Source of the DNA: Catellatospora methionotrophica
Lineage (GTDB): Bacteria; Actinomycetota; Actinomycetes; Mycobacteriales; Micromonosporaceae
Length of the DNA stretch: 49,644 bases
Direction: 5' to 3'
Assembly (NCBI RefSeq): GCF_011297335.1
Contig: NZ_JAAOTJ010000035.1
Coordinates: 1-49,644 of the forward strand
Shown here: one piece after another, positions 43,041 to 49,644 of the stretch
Position numbering within the stretch: the stretch's first letter is position 1
Layout of the letters: the number at the start of each line of letters is the position of its first letter
Translations under genes and position numbers: made by a program
Notes under the pieces: generated by a model
Database searches by the model: none
Told to the model about the DNA's origin: nothing
The model's input: the letters and a program-made list of their open reading frames with translations, nothing else

Positions 43041-44585
43041 ATGTCGGGTAGGCAACCGGTCCTGACGATGACCGCCATCAGCAAGTCCTTCCCGGGGGTA
43101 CGCGCGCTCGACGGCGTGGACTTCCGGCTGTTCCCCGGCGAGGTGCACGCCCTCATGGGCGAGAACGGCGCCGGCAAGTCCACCCTGATCAAGGTGCTGA
43201 CCGGTGTTTACGCCCACGACGCGGGCAGCATCGACCTCGCCGGGCAGCAGGTGTCGTTCACCGGCCCCATGCAGGCCGCCGCCGCCGGGGTCAGCACCGT
43301 GTACCAGGAGGTCAACCTCTGCGCCAACCTGTCGGTGGCGGAGAACATCTTCATCGGGCGCGAGCCGCGCACCCTCGGCGCGATCCGCTGGGGCGAGATG
43401 CGCCGCCGGGCCCGTGACCTGCTCACGAAACTCGACCTGCACATCGACGTGACGCAGCTGCTGGGCACGTACTCGCTGGCCGTGCAGCAGATGGTCGCCA
43501 TCGCCCGCGCCATCGACATCCAGGCCCGCGTGCTCATCCTCGACGAGCCCACCTCCAGCCTGGACGCGACCGAGGTCGAGCAGCTGTTCCGCATCATGCG
43601 CCAGCTGCGCGACGAGGGCATCGCGATCATCTTCGTGACGCACTTCCTCGACCAGGTGTACGGCATCGCCGACCGGATCACCGTGCTGCGCAACGGCCGC
43701 CTGGTGGGGGAGTACCCGATCGCGGAGCTGCCGCAGCTGGCCCTGGTCGAGAAGATGATCGGCAAGGAACTCGACGTGCTGGAGAGCCTGGACGAGCAGT
43801 CCAAGCGCGACGTACGCGCGATCGAGGCGGGCACCCCGTTCCTGCAGGCCGACGAGCTGGGCCGCAAGGGCTCGGTCGCGCCGTTCAGCCTGACCATCCA
43901 CTCCGGCGAGGTCGTCGGCCTGGCCGGGCTGCTCGGCTCCGGCCGCACCGAGGTCGCCCGCCTGCTGTTCGGCGCGGACCGGGCCGACCACGGCCGGATC
44001 GCCGTCGACGGCAAGCCCACCGCGCTGCGCACCCCGATCGCCGCCATCGGCTACGACATCGCGTTCTGCTCCGAGAACCGGCGCACCGAGGGCCTGGTCG
44101 GCGAGCTGAGCGTGCGCGAGAACATCATCCTGGCCATGCAGGCCGCCCGTGGCTGGCTGCGCCCGATCCCGCGCCGCAGGCAGGACGAGCTGGTCGACAA
44201 GTACGTCAAGGCGCTGAGCATCCGCCCCGCCGACCCCGAGATCCCGGTCCGCAACCTGTCCGGCGGCAACCAGCAGAAGGTGCTGCTGGCCCGCTGGCTG
44301 ATAACCGAACCGCGGCTGCTGATCCTCGACGAGCCCACCCGCGGCATCGACGTCGGCGCGAAGGCCGAGATCCAGAAGCTGGTGGTGCAGCTGTCCGACG
44401 GCGGCATGGCGGTGCTGTTCATCTCCGCCGAGCTGGAGGAGGTGCTGCGGCTCAGCCACAAGATCGCCGTCATGCGCGACCGGCAGCTGGTCACCGAGCT
44501 GGCCAACGACGACACCGTCGACGCCGACCGCGTCATGCAGACCATCGCCAGCGGCACGCGCCACGAAGGGCCGGAGAAGGCATGA
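43041..44585 (+). CDS. ytfR: Sugar ABC transporter ATPase, twin nucleotide-binding domains
   Basis: 514 residues with two ABC domains, the length of RbsA/YtfR-type ATPases. The first has Walker A GENGAGKST, signature-like GTYSLAVQQMVAIARA and Walker B LILDEPTSSLD; the second has a degenerate Walker A (GLLGSGRTEVAR), signature LSGGNQQKVLLARWL and Walker B LLILDEPTRGIDVGAKAEI. Start ATG 43041 gives MSGRQPVLTM; the frame is open further upstream but without family similarity. Powers the furanose transporter. Its last codons are shared with a short linker ORF (44582-44656). Confidence 0.9.
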   Translation: MSGRQPVLTMTAISKSFPGVRALDGVDFRLFPGEVHALMGENGAGKSTLIKVLTGVYAHDAGSIDLAGQQVSFTGPMQAAAAGVSTVYQEVNLCANLSVAENIFIGREPRTLGAIRWGEMRRRARDLLTKLDLHIDVTQLLGTYSLAVQQMVAIARAIDIQARVLILDEPTSSLDATEVEQLFRIMRQLRDEGIAIIFVTHFLDQVYGIADRITVLRNGRLVGEYPIAELPQLALVEKMIGKELDVLESLDEQSKRDVRAIEAGTPFLQADELGRKGSVAPFSLTIHSGEVVGLAGLLGSGRTEVARLLFGADRADHGRIAVDGKPTALRTPIAAIGYDIAFCSENRRTEGLVGELSVRENIILAMQAARGWLRPIPRRRQDELVDKYVKALSIRPADPEIPVRNLSGGNQQKVLLARWLITEPRLLILDEPTRGIDVGAKAEIQKLVVQLSDGGMAVLFISAELEEVLRLSHKIAVMRDRQLVTELANDDTVDADRVMQTIASGTRHEGPEKA

Positions 44586-44658
44586 GCGAGCGCAGCGAGC
44601 GAATCAGCAGGCTCAGCCCACATGCCGTCGACGAGCGAAGCGAGGAGAAGGCATGAGC
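44573..44658 (+). repeat. 71-nt repeat element bounded by 15-nt direct repeats, with a 24-codon linker ORF
   Basis: GGAGAAGGCATGAGC occurs at 44573-44587 and again at 44644-44658. Between them is a GAGCGAGCGCAGCGAGCG-type sequence that I recognise as a common short repeat near gene starts in actinobacteria. The element keeps the ribosome site and start region twice: ATG 44582 opens a 24-residue frame (MSERSERISRLSPHAVDERS and EEKA) whose TGA at 44654-44656 overlaps ATG 44653 of the permease gene. It thus bridges two genes that would otherwise overlap by ATGA. Confidence 0.75.
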
Positions 44659-45723
44659 ACCTCGAAGGCACGGTGGGCCGCCGTCACCGGCCACGCCCTG
44701 TTCTGGCCCGTCGTCGCGCTGATCGCGCTGCTGGTGGCGAACACGATCTACCGCCCCGGGTTCCTGTCGGTGGAGATGAAGGACGGCCACCTGTACGGCA
44801 GCCTCATCGACATCCTGCGGCTGGCCGCGCCGCTGATCCTGGTCGGCATGGGCATGACGCTGGTCATCGCGACCGGCGGCATCGACCTGTCGGTCGGCTC
44901 GATGTGCGCGATCAGCGGCGCCATCGCCTGCCTGCACATCAGCGGGCAGCCCGACCAGAACGCGCTCGGCGGCGTGCTCGTCGCGCTGGCCCTGGGCGTC
45001 GGGCTGTCGCTGGTGCTCGGCGCGTGGAACGGCGCACTCGTCTCGATCATCGGCATCCAGCCGATCATCGCCACGCTGATCCTCATGGTGGCCGGGCGCG
45101 GCCTGGCCCAGCTGATCACCGAGGGCCAGATCATCACCATCAACTCCGAGCCGTACAAGGCCGTCGGCGTCGGTTACCTGCTCACCCTGCCCCTGGCGAT
45201 CTTCATCGCGGCGGGCGTCGCGCTGCTGGTCGCCGCGGTGACCCGGCGCACCGCGCTCGGCATGATCATCGAATCGGTGGGCGGCAACGCCGAGGCCAGC
45301 CGTCTGGCCGGCATCCGCTCGGGCCGGATCACCTTCCTGGTGTACGTCATCAGCGCCGTGTGCGCCGGTATCGCCGGCTTCATGGTCACCGCGAACGTGT
45401 CCAGTGCGGACGGCAACGCGGCCGGGCTGTGGATCGAGCTCGACGCGATCCTCGCCGTCGTGATCGGCGGCACGTCGCTGGCCGGTGGGCGGTTCTCGCT
45501 CGGCGGCACGATCCTCGGCGCGCTGCTCATCCAGACCCTGACCACCACCGTGTACGCCATGAACATCTCGCCGCAGACGGCGCTGCTGTTCAAGGCCGTG
45601 GTCGTGATCATCGTCTGCCTCGTCCAGGCCCCCGCCTTCCGGGCCAAGTTCGCGCGCCGCCGACCCGCCGCGCCCGCCGCCCCGATCGCGGCCGACCAGC
45701 CCAAGGAGCAGGTGCCGGCATGA
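44653..45723 (+). CDS. ytfT: YtfT-type sugar ABC permease
   Basis: 356 residues with about ten membrane segments. The RbsC-family motif [21 protein letters not shown] and the EAA-like loop EASRLAGIRSGRITFLVYVISA are clear, and the ILAVVIGGTSLAGGRFSLGGTILGALLI end is conserved. SINSEPYK-like residues in the loop between helices (ITINSEPYKAVG) are typical of YtfT. Start ATG 44653 overlaps the stop of the 24-codon linker; GGAGAAGG precedes it. Forms a heterodimer with the next permease. Confidence 0.88.
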   Translation: MSTSKARWAAVTGHALFWPVVALIALLVANTIYRPGFLSVEMKDGHLYGSLIDILRLAAPLILVGMGMTLVIATGGIDLSVGSMCAISGAIACLHISGQPDQNALGGVLVALALGVGLSLVLGAWNGALVSIIGIQPIIATLILMVAGRGLAQLITEGQIITINSEPYKAVGVGYLLTLPLAIFIAAGVALLVAAVTRRTALGMIIESVGGNAEASRLAGIRSGRITFLVYVISAVCAGIAGFMVTANVSSADGNAAGLWIELDAILAVVIGGTSLAGGRFSLGGTILGALLIQTLTTTVYAMNISPQTALLFKAVVVIIVCLVQAPAFRAKFARRRPAAPAAPIAADQPKEQVPA

Positions 45724-46709
45724 CCACGACCTCACTGGCCCCCACCCGCGCCTGGTGGCGCATCCCGCAGCGGTACGTTCCGGTGCTGGCCACGCTCACC
45801 CTGCTGCTGGTCATGTACGCCGTCGGCGTCTCGCAGTACCGCGCCTTCTCCAACATCCAGGTCGTCTTCAACGTCTTCATCGACAACGGCTTCCTGCTCG
45901 TCGTCGCGGTCGGCATGACGTTCGTGATCCTCACCGGCGGCATCGACCTGTCCGTCGGCTCGGTGGTCGCGATGACGGCCATGATGTCGGCGTGGCTGCT
46001 GCAGGGCGGCATGCATCCCGCCCCGGTGCTGCTGATCGCGCTGCTCGTCGGCCCGACGCTGGGCTTCGGCATGGGCTGCGTCATCCACTTCTTCGAGATC
46101 CAGCCGTTCATCGTGACCCTGGCCGGGATGTTCTTCGCCCGCGGCATGTGCACGTTCATCAGCAAGTCGTCGATCCCGATCACCGATCCGTTCTGGACCT
46201 CCATGGCCCAGGAGCGCATCGGCGACCCGAAGGGCAACTTCGTGTCGACGAGCGTGCTGATCGCGTTCGTGGTCGTGCTGGTGGGGGCGTTCGTACTCGC
46301 GTACACCCGGCTGGGCCGCAACGTCTACGCGCTCGGCGGCAACCAGCAGTCGGCGCTGCTCATGGGCCTGCCCGTCGGCCGCACCAAGATCGCGGTGTAC
46401 GCCATCAGCGGCCTGTGCTCGGCGATCGGCGGCATCCTGCTGTCGTTCTACACCCTGTCGGGCGCCCCGCTGATCGCCGTCGGCATGGAACTCGACGTCA
46501 TCGCCGCCGTCGTCATCGGCGGCACCGTGCTGACCGGCGGCTCCGGCTACGTCTTCGGCACCGTGCTGGGCGTGCTGGTGCTCGGCGTGATCCGGACCCT
46601 GATCACCTTCGACGGCAGCCTCAACTCCTGGTGGACCAAGATCGTGATCGGTGGGCTGCTGTTCGCGTTCATCCTGCTCCAACGCCTCATCGGCATCCGC
46701 AAGAAGTAA
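45720..46709 (+). CDS. yjfF: YjfF-type sugar ABC permease
   Basis: 329 residues, about ten membrane segments. The motif [21 protein letters not shown], the loop [27 protein letters not shown], and [32 protein letters not shown] are typical of YjfF, the partner of YtfT in the galactofuranose-type transporter. Its start overlaps the YtfT stop (ATGA). Followed after 28 nt by araA. Confidence 0.9.
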   Translation: MTTTSLAPTRAWWRIPQRYVPVLATLTLLLVMYAVGVSQYRAFSNIQVVFNVFIDNGFLLVVAVGMTFVILTGGIDLSVGSVVAMTAMMSAWLLQGGMHPAPVLLIALLVGPTLGFGMGCVIHFFEIQPFIVTLAGMFFARGMCTFISKSSIPITDPFWTSMAQERIGDPKGNFVSTSVLIAFVVVLVGAFVLAYTRLGRNVYALGGNQQSALLMGLPVGRTKIAVYAISGLCSAIGGILLSFYTLSGAPLIAVGMELDVIAAVVIGGTVLTGGSGYVFGTVLGVLVLGVIRTLITFDGSLNSWWTKIVIGGLLFAFILLQRLIGIRKK

Positions 46710-46737
46710 CCCCACCCGTTTCGCGGAAGGCACGAAC

Positions 46738-48240
46738 ATGACAACGCATTCCCAGCCCGAGGTCTGGTTCCTCACCGGCAGCCAGGGCATGTACGGCGAG
46801 CAGACCCTGCGCCAGGTCGCCGGACAGTCCCGGGAGATCGCCCGCATCCTCGACGAGTCGCCGGGCATCCCGGCGCGGGTGGTCTGGAAGCCCGTGCTCA
46901 CCTCCAGCGGCGAGATCCTGCAGGTGTGTCGCGAGGCCGCCGCGCAGGGCGCCGTCGGGGTGATCGCGTGGATGCACACCTTCTCCCCGGCGAAGATGTG
47001 GATCTCCGGGCTGGATGCGTTGACGACGCCGCTGCTGCACCTGCACACCCAGGCGAACGTGCTGCTGCCCTGGGACGAGATCGACATGGACTTCATGAAT
47101 CTCAACCAGGCCGCGCACGGCGACCGCGAGTTCGGGTACATCCAGACCCGGCTCGGCGTCGCCCGCAAGACCGTCGCCGGCCACGTGTCCGACCCGCGCG
47201 TCGTCGCCCGGGTCGGCGCGTGGACCCGCGCGGCGATCGGCTGGTCGGCGATGCGCTCGCTGCGGCTGGCCCGGTTCGGCGACAACATGCGCGACGTCGC
47301 GGTGACCGAGGGCGACAAGGTCGAGGCCGAGCTGCGCTTCGGCGTCTCGGTCAACACGTACGGCGTCAACGACCTGGTCGACGCCGTCGAAGCGGTGCCC
47401 GCCTCGCAGATCGACGACCTGGTCAAGGTGTACGAGGACAGCTACCGCGTCACCGCCGAGCTGCGCGCCGGGGGCGAGCGCCACGACTCGCTGCGCTACG
47501 CCGCCCGGATCGAGGCGGGCCTGCGCAACTTCCTCGAAGCGGGCGGCTTCCGCGCCTTCACCACCAACTTCGAGGACCTCGGCGGCCTGCGCCAGCTGCC
47601 CGGCATCGCGGTGCAGCGGCTGATGGCCGACGGCTACGGCTTCGGCGGCGAGGGCGACTGGAAGACGTCGGTGCTGGTACGCACCCTCAAGGCGATGTCG
47701 GTCGGCACCACCGGCGGCACCTCGTTCATGGAGGACTACACCTACGACCTCACCCCCGGCCAGGAGCTGGTGCTCGGCGCGCACATGCTGGAGGTCTGCC
47801 CGACGATCGCCGCCGACACCCCGCACGTCGAGATCCACCCGCTCGGCATCGGCGGCCGGGAGGACCCGGTCCGGATGGTGTTCGACGCCCAGCCCGGCCC
47901 CGCCGTCGTGATGGGCCTGGCCGACATGGGCGAGCGGTTCCGGCTGGTCGCCAACGAGATCGACGTGGTGCCCCCGCCGCAGCCGCTGCCGAAGCTGCCC
48001 GTCGCCCGCGCCGTGTGGCGGCCCCGGCCGTCGCTGGCCGGATCCGCCGAGGCGTGGATCACCGCCGGGGCCCCGCACCACACCGTGCTGTCCCAGGCCG
48101 TCGGCGTCGAGGAGCTGCACGACCTGGCCGAGATGTCGCGCACCGAACTCGTCGTCATCGACGCGGACACCACCACCCGCCGGTTCGCCGACGAGATCCG
48201 CTGGAACCAGGCCTACTACCGGCTGGCCCGCGGCTTCTGA
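46738..48240 (+). CDS. araA: L-arabinose isomerase
   Basis: 500 residues, as in other AraA enzymes. [19 protein letters not shown] at the start, [11 protein letters not shown], and the metal ligands Glu305 (GEGDWK), Glu332 (FMEDYTY), His349 (GAHMLEVCP) and His448 (PHHTV), which match the four Mn-binding residues of E. coli AraA. Converts L-arabinose to L-ribulose, the first step for araB and araD. GGAAGG upstream of ATG 46738. Placed after the transporter genes rather than beside araB. A strong hairpin follows. Confidence 0.97.
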   Translation: MTTHSQPEVWFLTGSQGMYGEQTLRQVAGQSREIARILDESPGIPARVVWKPVLTSSGEILQVCREAAAQGAVGVIAWMHTFSPAKMWISGLDALTTPLLHLHTQANVLLPWDEIDMDFMNLNQAAHGDREFGYIQTRLGVARKTVAGHVSDPRVVARVGAWTRAAIGWSAMRSLRLARFGDNMRDVAVTEGDKVEAELRFGVSVNTYGVNDLVDAVEAVPASQIDDLVKVYEDSYRVTAELRAGGERHDSLRYAARIEAGLRNFLEAGGFRAFTTNFEDLGGLRQLPGIAVQRLMADGYGFGGEGDWKTSVLVRTLKAMSVGTTGGTSFMEDYTYDLTPGQELVLGAHMLEVCPTIAADTPHVEIHPLGIGGREDPVRMVFDAQPGPAVVMGLADMGERFRLVANEIDVVPPPQPLPKLPVARAVWRPRPSLAGSAEAWITAGAPHHTVLSQAVGVEELHDLAEMSRTELVVIDADTTTRRFADEIRWNQAYYRLARGF

Positions 48241-48257
48241 CCCCCTACCGCCCCTGA

Positions 48258-48289
48258 CCGGTGGATGCGCACCCGTGCGCGTCCACCGG
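48258..48289 (+). terminator. Terminator hairpin after araA
   Basis: A 15-bp stem (48258-48272 with 48275-48289, one T-G pair) with a minimal loop lies 18 nt after the araA stop and before the regulator gene. Confidence 0.75.
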
Positions 48290-48355
48290 CACTGTCGGCC
48301 GTCCGCGACGAAAGATGATCAACATGCGATACGATGTGCCGTCAGGGGAGTCACG

Positions 48356-49372
48356 ATGAGCCAGCAGCCGGCCGCCCGCGCGGCGGTGATGAACGACGTC
48401 GCCCGCCTCGCCGGGGTCTCGCACCAGACCGTGTCCCGCGTGCTCAACAACCACCCGAGCGTACGCGACGAGACCCGCGAGCGCGTCCTGGTGGCCGTCA
48501 AGCAGCTCAACTACCGCCCCAACGCGCTGGCCCGGGGCCTGGCCGGGCGGCGCTCGCGCGTCATCGGCGTGGTCAGCTTCGACACCATCCTGTACGGCCC
48601 CGCCGCGACCCTGCTCGGCGTCGAGCGGGCCGCCCGCCACGCCGGATACGGCATCAGCATCGTCGCGCTGGAGAAACTGGACCGGGCCGGGGTCACCGAG
48701 GCCGTCAACCGGCTCACCGAGCAGTCCGTCGCGGGCGTCGTCATCATCGCGCCGCTGCTCACCGCGGCCGCCGCCGCGCACAGCCTGCCGACCGGCGTAC
48801 CCGCCGTGGTGGTCGAGTCCGACATCGCCGGTGACCTGCCCACCATCTCCGTCGACCAGGTCGCCGGGGCCCGGCTCGCCGTCGAGCACCTGCTCGCACT
48901 CGGCCACGAGACCGTCTGGCACCTGACCGGGCCGCGCGACTGGCTCGAAGCCCGCGACCGCGTCGACGGCTGGCGGCAGGCACTGGAGGCCGCTGGCCGC
49001 CGGGTGCCCGCGGCGATCGTCGGGGACTGGAGCCCGCGCTCGGGATACGAGGCGGGCCACCGGATCGGCCCCGACGTCACCGCCGTCTTCTGCGCCAACG
49101 ACCAGCAGGCCCTGGGCATGCTGCGGGCGCTGCACGAACGCGGCCTCCGGGTGCCCGAGGACGTCAGCGTCGTCGGCTTCGACGACATCCCCGAAGCCGA
49201 GTATCTGTCCCCGCCGCTGACCACGGTCCGCCAGGACTTCGACGAGGTGGGCCGCCGCTGCCTCGCCGCCCTCCTCGACCTCCTCGACGCCCACGACACC
49301 CTCGACGCCCCACCCCACCCCCGCGTCGCCCCCACCCTCATGGTCCGCGCCAGCAGCGGCCCCCCTTCCTGA
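48356..49372 (+). CDS. LacI-family transcriptional regulator of arabinose genes
   Basis: 338 residues. The helix-turn-helix and hinge MNDVARLAGVSHQTVSRVLNN through PNALARGLAG (about 13-62) are typical LacI, followed by the sugar-binding type core (GVVSFDTILYGPAATLLGVERAA, VVGFDDIPEAEYLSPPLTTVRQD). It lies directly after araA, and the TGTGAGCGCTAACA sites before araB are classic LacI-family operators, so it most likely represses the operon until L-arabinose or a relative binds. GGGGAG precedes ATG 48356. No matching operator was seen before this gene itself. Confidence 0.9.
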   Translation: MSQQPAARAAVMNDVARLAGVSHQTVSRVLNNHPSVRDETRERVLVAVKQLNYRPNALARGLAGRRSRVIGVVSFDTILYGPAATLLGVERAARHAGYGISIVALEKLDRAGVTEAVNRLTEQSVAGVVIIAPLLTAAAAAHSLPTGVPAVVVESDIAGDLPTISVDQVAGARLAVEHLLALGHETVWHLTGPRDWLEARDRVDGWRQALEAAGRRVPAAIVGDWSPRSGYEAGHRIGPDVTAVFCANDQQALGMLRALHERGLRVPEDVSVVGFDDIPEAEYLSPPLTTVRQDFDEVGRRCLAALLDLLDAHDTLDAPPHPRVAPTLMVRASSGPPS

Positions 49373-49457
49373 CCCACCCCAGCTCCGCGTCGCGCCGATT
49401 GCGTAATCCGCGCCCGCAACGCCCTCGCTCCGCGGATGCCCTGGCTCGTGCGATACA

Positions 49458-49520
49458 AGATCGCTGTTTTGGGTCAAGATCTGCGGTTGGACCCGAGGTC
49501 CCGACCCGAAACGGCGATCT
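49458..49520. repeat. Inverted-repeat element (copy 2)
   Basis: 63-nt imperfect palindrome whose left arm AGATCGCTGTTTTGGGTCAA and right arm (reverse complement AGATCGCCGTTTCGGGTCGG) match each other and the element at 1892-1958 (shared core GATCGCNGTYTYGGGTCA then GATCTGCGGT). It lies 85 nt after the LacI stop in an otherwise featureless 272-nt end region. Confidence 0.7.
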
Positions 49521-49598
49521 CCAACCGACACGGCCCGGCCCGCGCCCCGGCGGGCCTTCCGCGCGGCGTCAACGACGCCTCGCCCCCACCCCCTGCCG

Positions 49599-49644
49599 CA
49601 ACTCTTAAAGAGTCGCGGCCTCAGGCAGACCCTGAGGCCGCGAC
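49599..49644 (+). terminator. Terminator-like hairpin repeat, second copy, cut by window end
   Basis: CAACTCTTAAAGA leads into a perfect 14-bp stem, GTCGCGGCCTCAGG (49612-49625) with CCTGAGGCCGCGAC (49631-49644). The outer A/T-rich arm on the right would lie beyond the window. Same orientation relative to transcription and nearly the same flanks as the copy at 172-224 (read on its minus strand). Confidence 0.7.

Overview
The window is very GC-rich DNA with GTG/GUG starts, 4-nt ATGA/GTGA gene overlaps and many start codons placed 6-7 nt after a TANNNT box (leaderless transcripts). With the gene content (calerythrin-like EF-hand protein, STAND regulators, secreted CBM13 enzymes, TIGR03084/AtuA/carboxylase operon) this points to a filamentous actinobacterium, most likely Micromonosporaceae (family-level call is inference). 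No rRNA, tRNA, prophage or CRISPR array is visible. It reads as ordinary chromosome with a catabolic and secretory flavour.

Layout. 1-2000: the N-terminal edge of an IS5-type transposase, a strong terminator, a secreted PHB-depolymerase-like esterase, a small S24/S26-peptidase-like protein and a 67-nt inverted-repeat element. 2014-6296: a TetR-controlled module (SDR, flavin monooxygenase, TetR, GPH-type sugar/solute symporter) with two matching palindromic operators. 6300-13150: small housekeeping or unknown genes (YjbR, DUF952, a twin zinc-ribbon protein, calerythrin, an aldo/keto reductase divergent from a TetR-SDR pair, a PfkB kinase, DUF1772, YchJ). 13190-21158: a tightly coupled operon (TIGR03084 protein, AtuA, acyl-CoA carboxylase beta and alpha, acyl-CoA dehydrogenase, terminal TetR) with a palindrome at its promoter; this looks like branched-chain or isoprenoid acyl-CoA breakdown. 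21194-25030: membrane proteins and a fused solute-binding/vWA protein. 25242-29369: two secreted enzymes, a streptogrisin-type protease with a chitin-binding module and a GH2 glycosidase with two CBM13 lectin modules. 29757-33830: a 1357-residue secreted choice-of-anchor-A protein with nine tandem ~110-residue Ig-like repeats. 33960-38961: an unknown small protein, an HTH/NB-ARC/TPR regulator, a secreted beta-trefoil lectin and a lipoprotein L,D-transpeptidase.

39198-49372 is a complete L-arabinose locus: araB, araD, a YtfQ/YtfR/YtfT/YjfF-type furanose ABC transporter, araA and a LacI regulator, with two LacI-type operators (TGTGAGCGCTAACA and a near match) before araB. A strong hairpin separates the binding protein from the transporter ATPase, and a 71-nt repeat element bounded by 15-nt direct repeats lies between ATPase and permease genes, adding a 24-codon in-frame linker ORF. 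The right edge carries second copies of both the inverted-repeat element and the terminator hairpin seen at the left edge.

All protein calls rest on recognising sequence families by eye; no database search was run.
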